Below, one piece after another: positions 25,138 through 36,108 of a stretch of 64,000 bases of DNA; position 1 is the stretch's first letter; each line of letters starts with the position of its first letter. Where the stretch lies: contig NZ_JANQAJ010000005.1 of the NCBI RefSeq assembly GCF_024707105.1, forward strand, positions 186,001 through 250,000, given 5' to 3'. The DNA is from Devosia ginsengisoli. Its GTDB lineage: Bacteria; Pseudomonadota; Alphaproteobacteria; Rhizobiales; Devosiaceae. The notes under the pieces were generated by a model. That model saw only the letters and a program-made list of their open reading frames with translations. It was not told the origin of the DNA and searched no databases. Both the position numbers and the translations under genes were made by a program.

Positions 25138-26109
25138 ATGATCTTCCTGGCGCGGCGCATCGCCTTTTACATCGGTGCCTTCTTCCTGGCGGTCACCTTC
25201 AATTTCTTCATTCCGCGGCTGATGCCCGGCGATCCGTCGGCGCGCATCATCGCCTCCTTCCAGGGGCGGCTGAACGAATCCCAGGTGGAAGCCATCCGCA
25301 AATCCTATGGCCTCACCGGTTCCCTCTGGGAGCAATACATCACCTATGTCGGCTCGATCCTGCGGCTCGATTTCGGCATCTCGACCGTGCAATTCCCCGA
25401 GCCCACCGCCTCGCTGCTCTTCTACGGCGCCACCTGGACGCTGGTCCTGGTCGGCCTGGCCATCTTCTTCGCCTTCATCATCGGCAGCTTCATGGGCATT
25501 CACGCCGCCTGGCATCGCGGCGGCTTCTTCGACAGCTTCTTCACGCCCATCAATGTGATGCTGAATGCCTTCACCCCGGCCATCGTCGCCCTGCTGCTCT
25601 TCTATGCCTTCTCCCTGCAATTGCAGTGGTTCCCGCTGGGCCGGGCGCACAGCACCTCGATCTCGCCGGCTTTGTCCTTCGAATTCATCGGCAACGTGCT
25701 CTACCACGCCACCCTGCCGGTCCTCTCCATCTTCCTGGTCAGTTTCGGCGGCTGGCACCTGGGCATGCGCAATGTGATGATCAACCTGCTCAATGAGGAT
25801 TTCGTCATCCTCGCCAAGGCCAAGGGGCTGTCCGACCGCCGCGTGCGCTATCGCTATGTCGCGCGCAACGCCATCCTGCCGCAGATCACCGCTTTGGCCC
25901 TGTCCATCGGCTTTCTGCTGGGCGGCGCGCTGGTGACCGAGCAGGTGTTCAACTATCCGGGCTTGGGCAAGTTCACCTTCACCGCCATCGGCAGCCGCGA
26001 CTACTCCTTCATCCAGGGCCAGTTGCTGCTGCTCACCGCCTCGGTGCTGGTGGCGAACCTCCTGTCCGACATCGCCAATGTCATCCTTGATCCACGCCTG
26101 CGAACCTGA
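25138..26109 (+). CDS. ABC transporter permease (DppB type)
   Basis: A 323-residue inner-membrane permease with six hydrophobic segments. The N-terminal FFIPRLMPGDPSARIIASFQ loop and the EAA-like loop LAKAKGLSDRRVRYRYVARNAILP (about residue 222) are typical of DppB/OppB, as is GGALVTEQVFNYPGLG. It pairs with the DppC-type permease 14 bases downstream. Confidence 0.92.
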   Translation: MIFLARRIAFYIGAFFLAVTFNFFIPRLMPGDPSARIIASFQGRLNESQVEAIRKSYGLTGSLWEQYITYVGSILRLDFGISTVQFPEPTASLLFYGATWTLVLVGLAIFFAFIIGSFMGIHAAWHRGGFFDSFFTPINVMLNAFTPAIVALLLFYAFSLQLQWFPLGRAHSTSISPALSFEFIGNVLYHATLPVLSIFLVSFGGWHLGMRNVMINLLNEDFVILAKAKGLSDRRVRYRYVARNAILPQITALALSIGFLLGGALVTEQVFNYPGLGKFTFTAIGSRDYSFIQGQLLLLTASVLVANLLSDIANVILDPRLRT

Positions 26110-26123
26110 GAGAGGTCCGACAG

Positions 26124-27161
26124 ATGAGTGAACTCACCCAAACGCCGGCTTTGTCGCAACCTCTGCGCGCCGAAAGCGCCGCCTATGGCTTCCATCCGCC
26201 CAGCCAGGCCGAACTGATGGCCGAACTCGGCCTCAAGTCGCGCCCCGGCTGGACCAGCCGCCTGCCTTCCGGCCTCGCCGCCTTCGTCACCAATGGCAAG
26301 GGCATGGTCGGCGTCATCATCCTGCTGGCGCTGATCCTCACGGCGCTGTTCGCCCCGCTGTTGACCAGCTACGACCCCAATCGCCGCGCCGGCAAACCCC
26401 ATGTCCAGCCCGGCTACGAGCATGTCATGGGCACGACCCGCATGGGCAAGGATGTCTTCACCCAGCTCGTCTATGGCGGCCGCGTCAGCCTTGCCGTGGG
26501 CATGGGTGCCGGCCTCGCGGCGGCCATGATCGGCCTGGCTCTGGGCATTTCCGCCGGCTATTTCGGCGGCCGCACCGACGACGTCATCACTTTCTTCGTC
26601 AATGTGGTGCTGGTGCTGCCCGGACTGCCACTCATCATCGTCATCGCCACCATGGTCGAAACCGCCGGCCCCATGGTCATCGGCCTCGTATTGGCGCTGA
26701 CCGGATGGGGCTGGGCGGCGCGCACCATCAGAACCCAGACCCTGGCCCTGCGCGCCCGCGAATTCGTGCTGGCGGCCGAGCTGATGGGCGAAAAGAAGTG
26801 GCGCATCATCCTGATCGAAATCTTCCCCAATATGCTCAGCTTCGTCATGGGCGGCCTGGTGCTGGGCACCATCGCCGCCATCCTGGCGGAAGCCGCGCTC
26901 GAATTCATTGGCCTGGGCGATCCCAATGCCGTCACCTGGGGCACCATGCTCTATTGGGGCCAGAAGAACCTGGCCCTGCAAAGCGGCGCCTGGTGGGAAA
27001 TCTGGCCGCCCTGCATCGCCATCATGCTGACCGGTGCGGCCTTGGTGCTGATCAATTTCGCCGTGGACGAAATTACCAATCCCCAGCTCAAGGCCAGCCG
27101 CAAGATCGGTCGCATCAGGCGCTTCCTCAGCCGTCGCGGGAGAAGCGCCGATGTCTTCTGA
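26124..27161 (+). CDS. ABC transporter permease (DppC type)
   Basis: A 345-residue inner-membrane permease. The long cytoplasmic N-terminus, the region GTTRMGKDVFTQLVYGGRVS (about residue 98), and the EAA loop AAELMGEKKWRIILIEIFPN (about 215) match DppC/OppC proteins. It overlaps the first ATPase gene by 11 bases, showing translational coupling. Confidence 0.92.
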   Translation: MSELTQTPALSQPLRAESAAYGFHPPSQAELMAELGLKSRPGWTSRLPSGLAAFVTNGKGMVGVIILLALILTALFAPLLTSYDPNRRAGKPHVQPGYEHVMGTTRMGKDVFTQLVYGGRVSLAVGMGAGLAAAMIGLALGISAGYFGGRTDDVITFFVNVVLVLPGLPLIIVIATMVETAGPMVIGLVLALTGWGWAARTIRTQTLALRAREFVLAAELMGEKKWRIILIEIFPNMLSFVMGGLVLGTIAAILAEAALEFIGLGDPNAVTWGTMLYWGQKNLALQSGAWWEIWPPCIAIMLTGAALVLINFAVDEITNPQLKASRKIGRIRRFLSRRGRSADVF

Positions 27162-28122
27162 TCGCGTCCTGCTCGAGGTCCGCAACCTCACGGTGGATTA
27201 CGTCGGCGACAACTCCATCGCCCGCGCCGTCAACGGCATCGACTTCGACATTCGCGAGGGCGAGGCCTTCGGCCTGGCAGGGGAAAGCGGCTGCGGCAAG
27301 AGCACCGTCGCCTTCGCCCTGGCCCGCTTGACCCGCCTGCCGGGCCTGGTCTCGGGCGGTTCGGTCCGCTTCCAGGGCGAGGAAGTGCTGAGCTTCGAAA
27401 AGGCCCGCCTCAAGGCCTATCGCTGGCGCGAGGTAAGCTTCGTCTTCCAGTCGGCCATGAATGCGCTCAATCCGGTGATCCCGGTTTCCGAGCAGATCAT
27501 GGACGTTATCGAAACCCACAATCCCGAACTGGGCGAAAAGGGCGCCCGCGCCCGCGCCGTCGAAATGTTCGAACTGGTCGGCATCCCGCCACAGCGGCTG
27601 GACGATTTCCCCCACCAGTTTTCCGGCGGCATGCGCCAGCGCATCTGCATCGCCATCGCTTTGGCGCTCAATCCGCGCCTCATCATCATGGACGAGCCGA
27701 CCACCGCGCTCGACGTGGTAGTGCAGCGCGACATCATCGAGCAGATCGTTGAGCTCAAGTCCCGTCTCGGCTTCTCGGTCCTGTTCATCACCCACGATCT
27801 GGGCCTGATGATCGAATTCTGCGACCGCATCGGCGTCATGTATTCCGGCGAACTGGTGGAGGTCGCCCCCGCCAGCTCCATCCTCACCAATCCCCAGCAT
27901 CCCTATACCCGCGCCCTGGGCAGCAGCTTTCCGCCGCTGTCAGGCCCGCGCCAGCGCCTCGAAGGCATTGCCGGCTCCCCGCCCGACCTGCGGGCCCTGC
28001 CGCAAGGCTGCCGCTTCTCGCCGCGCTGCCCCCACGCCATGGCACTCTGCGCCCAAACCGCGCCCGAACTGCGCTTCTACCCCGAGCATGAAAGCGAGGC
28101 GGCATGTCACTTGCTGAACTAG
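27151..28122 (+). CDS. ABC transporter ATP-binding protein (DppD type)
   Basis: A 323-residue ATPase: Walker A GESGCGKST (about residue 44), Q-loop VFQSAMNALNP, signature FSGGMRQR (about 155), Walker B LIIMDEPTTALD and H-loop ITHDLGLM. The C-terminal oligopeptide-transporter region has the CRFSPRCPHAMALC cysteine pattern (about residue 290), which in this family can ligate an iron-sulfur cluster. It overlaps the next ATPase gene by 19 bases. Confidence 0.93.
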   Translation: MSSDRVLLEVRNLTVDYVGDNSIARAVNGIDFDIREGEAFGLAGESGCGKSTVAFALARLTRLPGLVSGGSVRFQGEEVLSFEKARLKAYRWREVSFVFQSAMNALNPVIPVSEQIMDVIETHNPELGEKGARARAVEMFELVGIPPQRLDDFPHQFSGGMRQRICIAIALALNPRLIIMDEPTTALDVVVQRDIIEQIVELKSRLGFSVLFITHDLGLMIEFCDRIGVMYSGELVEVAPASSILTNPQHPYTRALGSSFPPLSGPRQRLEGIAGSPPDLRALPQGCRFSPRCPHAMALCAQTAPELRFYPEHESEAACHLLN

Positions 28123-29114
28123 AAAGCACAGGCGTCGCCGCCACTACCGGCCGCACCGTTGTCGAGATGGACAGCGTCGACAAGGACTTTGTCCTGGGTG
28201 GCACCTTCTTCAACCAGACCGTGCTGCGGGCTCTGTCCGGCGTCTCGCTCAAGCTGGTTAGCGGCCGCGCTCTGGCGCTGGTGGGGGAATCGGGTTCCGG
28301 CAAATCCACCTGTGCCCGCATGCTGGCCCGCGTCTATACACCCACCCGCGGCACCATCACCTTCGAGGGCGAGGACGTCACCAAATTCACCGGCAAGCGG
28401 CTCGACCGCTATCGCTCCGACGTACAGATGGTGTTCCAGGACCCGTTCGGTTCGCTCAACCCCACCCAGTCCATCGGCTACCATCTCGAACGTCCTTTGC
28501 GACTCCACCGCCCCGACCTGTCAGGCAAGGCCGTGCAACAGGAAATGCTGGCCCTGCTCGATCGCGTCGGCCTGCGTCCCGCGGCTGACTACCTCAAGCG
28601 CCGCCCGCATGAACTCTCCGGCGGCCAGCGCCAGCGCGTCGCCATTGCCCGCGCTTTGTCCGTGCAGCCCGTGGTCCTGCTGGCCGACGAGCCGACCTCC
28701 ATGCTCGACGTCTCGGTGCGGCTGGGCATTCTCAATCTGCTCGAAGACATGAAGGTGCAGCGCCAGCTCGCTGCGCTCTACATCACCCACGACATCGCCA
28801 CCGCCCGCTACTTCGCCGAAGACACGGCCGTGCTCTATGCCGGCCATCTGGTGGAGCAGGGGCCGAGCGAGGAAATCACCGAGCGCCCCCAGCACCCCTA
28901 TACGCAGTTGCTGATCGAAGCCGTGCCCAATCCCGCCCGCAAGATATCCACCACCCGCACCCGCCGCGCGGTGGATATCCCCCTCTGGACCGCCCAGAGC
29001 AAAGGCTGCCCCTTCGTCTCCCGCTGCCCCCGCATCACCGCCATCTGCAAGGAGGTCATGCCCGCCCCCACGCCGGTCGGGTCGGCCCATATGGTGCGGT
29101 GCCATCATATCTAG
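28104..29114 (+). CDS. ABC transporter ATP-binding protein (DppF type)
   Basis: A 336-residue ATPase, second nucleotide-binding subunit of the importer. Walker A GESGSGKST (about residue 56), Q-loop VFQDPFGSLNP, signature LSGGQRQR, Walker B VLLADEPTSMLD and H-loop ITHDIATARY are intact. The C-terminal PFVSRCP cysteine motif parallels that of the DppD-type subunit. Last gene of the transporter; a palindromic repeat follows at 29120. Confidence 0.93.
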   Translation: MSLAELESTGVAATTGRTVVEMDSVDKDFVLGGTFFNQTVLRALSGVSLKLVSGRALALVGESGSGKSTCARMLARVYTPTRGTITFEGEDVTKFTGKRLDRYRSDVQMVFQDPFGSLNPTQSIGYHLERPLRLHRPDLSGKAVQQEMLALLDRVGLRPAADYLKRRPHELSGGQRQRVAIARALSVQPVVLLADEPTSMLDVSVRLGILNLLEDMKVQRQLAALYITHDIATARYFAEDTAVLYAGHLVEQGPSEEITERPQHPYTQLLIEAVPNPARKISTTRTRRAVDIPLWTAQSKGCPFVSRCPRITAICKEVMPAPTPVGSAHMVRCHHI

Positions 29115-29119
29115 ACACG

Positions 29120-29171
29120 CCCTCATGGTGAGGTGCGCTTCTTCAGCGCCTCGAACCACGAGGGCGTGGCA
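29120..29171. repeat. Short palindromic repeat, long variant
   Basis: Arms CCCTCATGGTGAGG and CCACGAGGGCGTGGCA enclose GTGCGCTTCTTCAGCGCC, a small internal hairpin not found in the other copies. It is placed between the ABC importer and the glycosylase gene; its last base is the first base of one possible start codon of that gene. Confidence 0.85.
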
Positions 29172-29737
29172 TGGTAGATGTCCGACTCATGATCCCACCT
29201 GCCTTCTTCGCCCGCCCCGCCACCGAAGTCGCCCCCGATCTCATCGGCATGACCCTGCTGGTCGATGGCGTCGGCGGCCCGCTGGTCGAGGTGGAGGCCT
29301 ATGACCAGTCCGATCCGGCTTCGCACAGCTTCAACGGCCCCACGCCGCGCAACGCGGCGATGTTCGGGCCGCCGGGGCATGCCTATGTCTATAAGATTTA
29401 CGGCATTCACTGGTGCCTCAACTTCGTCTGCCAGCCCGGCAGCGCCGTGCTGATCCGTGCCCTCGAACCCCAGCATGGCCTGCTCCGGATGCAGGAGCGC
29501 CGCGGGGGTCTCCCCGACCGCCAGCTCTGTTCCGGCCCCGGCAAGCTCTGCCAGGCCCTGGGCGTCACCATCGCCCACAATGCTTTGCCGCTCGATGCCG
29601 CCCCGTTCGACCTGCTGCCGGCCGAGCAGAGCCACGATATCGCCACCGGCCCGCGCATCGGCATCACCAAGGGCGTCGAAACCCCATGGCGCTTCGTGCG
29701 CCGCGGCTCGCCCTTCCTCAGCAAGCCGCTGAAATAG
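29171..29737 (+). CDS. DNA-3-methyladenine glycosylase (AAG/MPG family)
   Basis: A protein of 182-188 residues that excises alkylated purines from DNA in base-excision repair. Family marks are [20 protein letters not shown] with its catalytic-region glutamate, [35 protein letters not shown] (wedge tyrosine region), and [13 protein letters not shown]. The start is uncertain: the ATG at 29171 directly abuts the palindromic repeat, whose GAGGG could serve as ribosome site; the ATG at 29189 (IPPAFFARP) also fits the family N-terminus. Confidence 0.9.
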   Translation: MVDVRLMIPPAFFARPATEVAPDLIGMTLLVDGVGGPLVEVEAYDQSDPASHSFNGPTPRNAAMFGPPGHAYVYKIYGIHWCLNFVCQPGSAVLIRALEPQHGLLRMQERRGGLPDRQLCSGPGKLCQALGVTIAHNALPLDAAPFDLLPAEQSHDIATGPRIGITKGVETPWRFVRRGSPFLSKPLK

Positions 29738-29943
29738 CGATCAATCTTGCCGCCCGACCGCGCGTTGTGAAGGAACCAAATCCCGCCCCAAGCGATTGGC
29801 CCCAAAGAGGCCGGTCCGCGTCAACCGGACATGGTGGTATGGGGAACGGGCTGGTTTTTCCGGTTTCCCGGTCCGGCCAACGAAATGGCAGCCGAGCCCT
29901 TGTCCCACCCGTACCGGCCTCGTCCGTATAAAGGAGACGTGCC

Positions 29944-30261
29944 ATGCCCCAGGGTGACAAATCCGCCTATACCGACAAGCAGAAACGCAAGGCCGAGCAT
30001 ATCGAGCAAGGCTACGAGGATCGCGGCGTGTCCCACGACGAAGCCGAACGCCGCGCCTGGGCCACGGTCAACAAGGACGATGGCGGCGGCAATAAATCCG
30101 GCTCCGGCCGCGGCAAGGAGACCGGCAATCCCGCCGCTCACAAAGGCGGCAGGAAAGGTGGCGAGGCATCTGCCAGCCGCTCTGCTGCCGAACGCTCCGC
30201 CTCGGCGAAAAAGGCTGCCGCCACCCGCAAGCGCAATGCCGAGCACCACGCGCACCACTAG
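29944..30261 (+). CDS. Small basic KGG-rich protein, plasmid-stabilisation/stress type
   Basis: A 105-residue hydrophilic protein. The front (KQKRKAEHIEQGYEDRGVSH, ERRAWATVNKDDGGG) is conserved among small bacterial proteins often labelled plasmid stabilisation proteins; the back is rich in Lys, Ala, Ser and Arg (KGGRKGGEASASRSAAERSA) and ends in a histidine cluster. It looks intrinsically disordered and could bind nucleic acid. A good AGGAGA ribosome site precedes the ATG. It is 10 bases before a general-stress type SDR, suggesting a shared stress operon. True function unknown. Confidence 0.7.
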   Translation: MPQGDKSAYTDKQKRKAEHIEQGYEDRGVSHDEAERRAWATVNKDDGGGNKSGSGRGKETGNPAAHKGGRKGGEASASRSAAERSASAKKAAATRKRNAEHHAHH

Positions 30262-30271
30262 GAGCCACCAA

Positions 30272-31135
30272 ATGGACGGTTCGGCAGCAAACAGGATCAA
30301 TCCGCCCCAGCAGCAGGATCATCAGCCGGGGCGGGAAACCGAGATGCATCCCAAGCCCGACTATATGCCGAAATTCCCCGGCAATGGCCGGCTGGCCGGC
30401 AAGGTCGCCATCATCACTGGCGGCGATAGCGGCATCGGCCGCGCCTGCGCCGTACTCTTCGCCCGCGAGGGTGCCGAAGTGGCGCTGGTCTATCTCGAGG
30501 AATCCGAGGATGCCAGCATCACCGCCGGCGCCGTCCGGGCCGAAGGCAAGCAGGCTTTGCTGCTGCGTGGCGATGTGGGCGACAAGGCCTTTTGCGACGC
30601 TGTCGTCGACAAGGTGATCGAGGAATTCGGCAAACTCGACGTGCTGGTGAACAACGCTGCTGAGCAGCATCCGCAGGACGAGATCACCGACATTTCCGCC
30701 GAGCAGTTGCAGCAGACTTTCGAGACCAACCTCTTCGGTTATTTCTACCTGACCCAGGCCGCCATGCCCCATCTCGGCAAGGGTGCCGCCATCGTCAACA
30801 CCACCTCGGTCACCGCCTATCGTGGCTCGCCCACCCTGCTCGACTATTCCGCTACCAAGGGCGCAATCGTGTCCTTCACCCGCGCGCTTGCCGGCAATCT
30901 GGTCGACAAGGGCATCCGCGTGAATGCGGTGGCGCCCGGCCCGATCTGGACGCCGCTCATTCCGGCCACCTTCGATGCCGAAAAGGTTGCCGAATTCGGC
31001 TCGGACCAGCCGATGAAGCGGCCCGGCCAACCCAATGAAGTGGCCACCTGCCATCTGTTCCTGGCTTGCGACGAAAGCTCGTACCTTTCCGGGCAGGTGC
31101 TGCACCCGAATGGCGGTGAGATCACCGGTGGATAG
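30272..31135 (+). CDS. SDR family oxidoreductase, general-stress (YhdF/YgfF-like) type
   Basis: A 287-residue short-chain dehydrogenase with a 40-residue N-terminal extension rich in Pro and Gln (NPPQQQDHQPGRETEMHPKP), a mark of the stress-associated group. The TGGDSGIG loop, VNNAAEQHPQDEI, NTTSVTAYRGSP, YSATKGA and the substrate loop PGPIWTPLIPATF are all present. A GGAG site precedes the ATG at 30272. Substrate unknown. Confidence 0.85.
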   Translation: MDGSAANRINPPQQQDHQPGRETEMHPKPDYMPKFPGNGRLAGKVAIITGGDSGIGRACAVLFAREGAEVALVYLEESEDASITAGAVRAEGKQALLLRGDVGDKAFCDAVVDKVIEEFGKLDVLVNNAAEQHPQDEITDISAEQLQQTFETNLFGYFYLTQAAMPHLGKGAAIVNTTSVTAYRGSPTLLDYSATKGAIVSFTRALAGNLVDKGIRVNAVAPGPIWTPLIPATFDAEKVAEFGSDQPMKRPGQPNEVATCHLFLACDESSYLSGQVLHPNGGEITGG

Positions 31136-31165
31136 CGCCGGGCTGTGATTTTTGCCGCCTTGCGG

Positions 31166-31195
31166 CTCACCCCGCCCCTGTGATCCAAGGGCGGG

Positions 31196-31200
<5 letters not shown>
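31166..31200 (+). other. 12-base-pair hairpin overlapping the recQ start
   Basis: The arms CTCACCCCGCCC (31166-31177) and GGGCGGGGTGAG (31189-31200) are perfectly complementary, with an 11-base loop. There is no T tract after it. The right arm contains the GTG taken as recQ start and the loop end carries the AAGGG ribosome site, so folding would hide the start. It may act as SDR terminator or translational control element. Confidence 0.6.
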
Positions 31201-33051
<1,851 letters not shown>

Positions 33052-33052
<1 letters not shown>

Positions 33053-34032
33053 TGTCGGCAACCTCAACTTCCCGCCCCCGCTTCGCCATCGTCGATATCG
33101 CCCGTGGCGTCGCCATCATCGCCATGGTGGCCTACCACCTGTGCTGGGACCTGAGCTATTTCCGCTTCATACCAGCCGATGTCGGCTACGACCCGCAATG
33201 GGTGTTCATCGCCCGCTCCATTCTTGCGGTTTTCCTGTTCCTCGTCGGTATCGGCCTCGTGCTGGGCCATGGCAATGGCATCCGCTGGCGCAGCTTCTGG
33301 CGCCGCTGGGTCTTCGTGGTCGCCGGTGCGCTGATCATCACCGTCGCCACATATTTCGTCTTCCCGCAAAGCTTCGTCTATTTCGGCGTGCTGCACGCCA
33401 TTGCCCTGTTCAGCCTGCTCGGTCTGGCCTTCGTGCGCACCCCGCTCTGGCTGTCCGTCGTGGTCGCTGTCGTCGTCATCGCCCTGCCATTCTTCCATTC
33501 CGATCCGCTGTTCAACGAAAAGGTCTGGTCCTGGCTCGGCTTCTGGCAGGTGCCGCCGCCGACCAATGATCTCGTGCCCGTCTTCCCCTGGTTCGGCGCC
33601 GTACTGCTGGGCATCATCGCCACGCGCCTCGTGCTGGCCTCGAATCTCTCCGCGCGCCTCGCTGCTATCGCGCCGCCAGGCCGGCTGCCACGCCTGCTGG
33701 CCTTTCTCGGCCGCTGGAGCCTGCTGATCTATCTGCTGCACCAGCCCATCCTGCTCGGGCTGGTCTATCCCGCCGCCGCCTGGCTGCAGCCGCAAGTCGC
33801 CATGCGCGACACCGATTTCCTGCGCTCCTGCCAGAGCACCTGTGAAGCCGGCGGCACCTCTGCCGATATGTGCGTCACCTATTGCCAGTGCGGCCTTGAA
33901 GGCGTGAAGACCAACGATCTCTGGAACGCCATCGAGACCGGCATGGTCACCGCATCCGAACAGGCCCTGCTCGATGCGCAGAACCGGCAATGCTCGGTCC
34001 TGATCTACCCGGAGCTGAATTTGGCTCAATGA
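33052..34032 (+). CDS. HGSNAT-like (DUF1624) multi-spanning membrane protein
   Basis: A 326-residue inner-membrane protein with about seven hydrophobic segments. The opening RPRFAIVDIARGVAIIAMVAYHLCWDL, with the conserved histidine at about residue 33, matches the heparan-alpha-glucosaminide acetyltransferase catalytic domain (DUF1624). Unusually, a cysteine-rich hydrophilic tail with six cysteines between about residues 258 and 282 (CQSTC…CVTYCQC) follows the last membrane segment. The ATG shares one base with the recQ stop (TGATG). Acyl transfer to an envelope glycan is a guess from the family. Confidence 0.78.
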
Positions 34033-34101
34033 GCCCATAGGTTGCATTGGAACGTTACTATTTGCGGTTTTTGCGCAAAATCGATCTTGAATGGCAGCGC
34101 G

Positions 34102-34115
34102 AATGAGCGTTCATT
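34102..34115. promoter_or_regulatory. Candidate TetR-type operator before the ABC exporter
   Basis: AATGAGCGTTCATT: 5-base arms AATGA/TCATT around GCGT, a pattern common among TetR-family sites. It lies 137 bases before the first exporter gene in an otherwise empty 219-base gap. No TetR gene is in the window. Confidence 0.4.
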
Positions 34116-34251
34116 AATCACTGCGAGTTGATTTGTCCGAGCTTCGGCTAGGATTGGTCGCCATTCGGCTCAGCCTGAGCTGAAGGGCGGTTGGTCCGAA
34201 GGTTGGCTCCCGCCGTTCGGACCCCACACATATTGAAGTCTGGATACTTCC

Positions 34252-36108
34252 TTGACCACCGACACGGCTGGCCGCGTCCATTCACGCGGCGATGCTCTGG
34301 CTCATGTGGCCGCCGCTCACGCCGGCAAGGGGCGTGGGCCGCTGACGCGGATTGCCCTCTATTCCCTCCGCCACCCCTGGCAGGCGGCCGCCGCGATCGG
34401 CGCCACCGTCATCGCCTCGGTGCTGCAATTGCTGATCCCGCGGCTATTGGGCCACGCGGTCGACCAGGCCCAGGATATTCTCGGCAGCGGCATGGAAGGC
34501 GCCGAACAGGCCCTGTTCTGGAGCGCCATGACCCTGCTGGCCGTCTCGGTGGCGCGCGGCTTCTTCACCCTGGTGCAGAACTATTATTCGGAATCGGTGG
34601 GCCACCATGTCGGCTACGAACTGCGGCTGGCCTTTTACGACAAGGTGCAGCGCCTGTCCTATTCCTACCATGACAAGGTCCATACCGGCGATCTGATCAC
34701 CATCGGCCTGCTCGATCTCGATGGCGTGCGGATGTTCTTCTCCACCGGCCTTGTGCGCACCATCCTGCTGGCCGTGCTGATCGGGGTTGGCGCCTATATG
34801 CTGCTCACCACCGATGTCCTGCTGGGCCTGCTGGCACTGAGCTTCGTGCCTTTCGTTGCCTGGCGCTCCTCGGTGGCGCAACTGACCCTGCGCGCCACCT
34901 GGCTGGTGCTGCAGAAGAAGCTCTCGGCCCTGAGCCGCGTTATGGAGGAAAACCTGGGCGGCATCCGCGTGGTGCGCGCCTTTGCCGGGCAGGATTTCGA
35001 GCTCGCCAAGTTCGATGCGGCCAGCAAGGAAGCCCTGGAGCTGTCCCATCAGCGCGTGCATGTGCGGGTGCGCAATACCAGCGCCATGACCTTCTCTTTC
35101 TTTGCCGCCATGGGCCTGGTGCTATGGTTCGGCGGCAACAAGGTCATTGCCGGCGAAATGAGCGTCGGCACGCTGGCCAGCTTTTTGACCTTCATGACCA
35201 TATTGCAGATGCCGGTGCGCCAGCTCGGACTGATGGTCAACTCCTATGCCCGCGCCTCCACCTGTGGCGAGCGCTTCTACGCCTTCCTCGACCAACCCCT
35301 GGCCATCGAGGATGCGCCCGGCGTGCCCGACCTCAAGGTCACCGAGGGCACCCTGCGCTTCGAGGATGTCCACTTCACCTATGAGGGCGCCACCCATCCC
35401 ACGCTCGATGGCGTGAGCTTCGAGGCGCGCGCCGGCCAGACCGTCGGCATTGTCGGCGCCCCGGGCAGCGGCAAGTCGACCCTGGCCCACCTCATCCCGC
35501 GCTTCTACGACGTCACGAGCGGTCGCATCACCATCGACGGGCAGGATGTGAGCGAGGTGTCCCTGCAATCCTTGCGCCGCGCCGTGGCCGTGGTGCAGCA
35601 GGACAGCTTCCTCTTCACCACCACGATCGAAAACAACATCGCCTATGGCGATCCGTGGTCCAAGGAAACCAAGATCGAAAAGGCTGCCGAAAGCGCGCAA
35701 CTGCACAACTACATCATGGGCCTGCCTTCGGGTTACGGCACGGTGGTCGGCGAGCGCGGCGTGTCGCTGTCCGGCGGCCAGCGCCAGCGTCTCTCCATCG
35801 CCCGCAGCCTCGTGCTCAAGCCCGCCGTCATGGTGTTCGACGATTCCACCGCCGCCATCGATGCCGGCACCGAACACCGCATCCGCAGCGCCATCCGCCG
35901 CTATGCCAGCAACCGGGTGACTTTGGTCATCTCCCACCGGCTGAGCTCTCTCCTTCACGCCGATACCATCCTCTTCCTCGAGGACGGCAAGATTGTCGAG
36001 CAGGGCAGCCACGAGGAATTGCTGGCCCAGGGCGGACGCTATCGCGCGCTCTATGACCTGCAGACCCGCCCCACCGAAGATATCGAAATCGGGAGCGCCG
36101 CCCAATGA
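34252..36108 (+). CDS. ABC exporter half-transporter with degenerate ATPase site
   Basis: A 618-residue fusion of a six-helix exporter domain (about residues 35-320) and an ATPase domain. Walker A is GAPGSGKST (about 401), Q-loop VVQQDSFLF, signature LSGGQRQR and H-loop ISHRLSS. Walker B ends FDDSTAAID: the catalytic glutamate after the aspartate is replaced by aspartate, as in the weak site of heterodimeric exporters. It overlaps its partner gene by four bases (ATGA). The start is a TTG at 34252; no in-frame ATG precedes the first membrane helix. The exported substrate (drug, lipid or peptide) is not readable. Confidence 0.88.
   Translation: MTTDTAGRVHSRGDALAHVAAAHAGKGRGPLTRIALYSLRHPWQAAAAIGATVIASVLQLLIPRLLGHAVDQAQDILGSGMEGAEQALFWSAMTLLAVSVARGFFTLVQNYYSESVGHHVGYELRLAFYDKVQRLSYSYHDKVHTGDLITIGLLDLDGVRMFFSTGLVRTILLAVLIGVGAYMLLTTDVLLGLLALSFVPFVAWRSSVAQLTLRATWLVLQKKLSALSRVMEENLGGIRVVRAFAGQDFELAKFDAASKEALELSHQRVHVRVRNTSAMTFSFFAAMGLVLWFGGNKVIAGEMSVGTLASFLTFMTILQMPVRQLGLMVNSYARASTCGERFYAFLDQPLAIEDAPGVPDLKVTEGTLRFEDVHFTYEGATHPTLDGVSFEARAGQTVGIVGAPGSGKSTLAHLIPRFYDVTSGRITIDGQDVSEVSLQSLRRAVAVVQQDSFLFTTTIENNIAYGDPWSKETKIEKAAESAQLHNYIMGLPSGYGTVVGERGVSLSGGQRQRLSIARSLVLKPAVMVFDDSTAAIDAGTEHRIRSAIRRYASNRVTLVISHRLSSLLHADTILFLEDGKIVEQGSHEELLAQGGRYRALYDLQTRPTEDIEIGSAAQ

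Noticed and set aside
23392..25758. A 788-codon frame on the minus strand opposite the ABC binding protein
   Set aside because: It is composed of Gly, Asp, His, Val and Gln in the manner of high-GC antisense shadows and lacks any domain; the plus-strand gene has signal peptide and family motifs.
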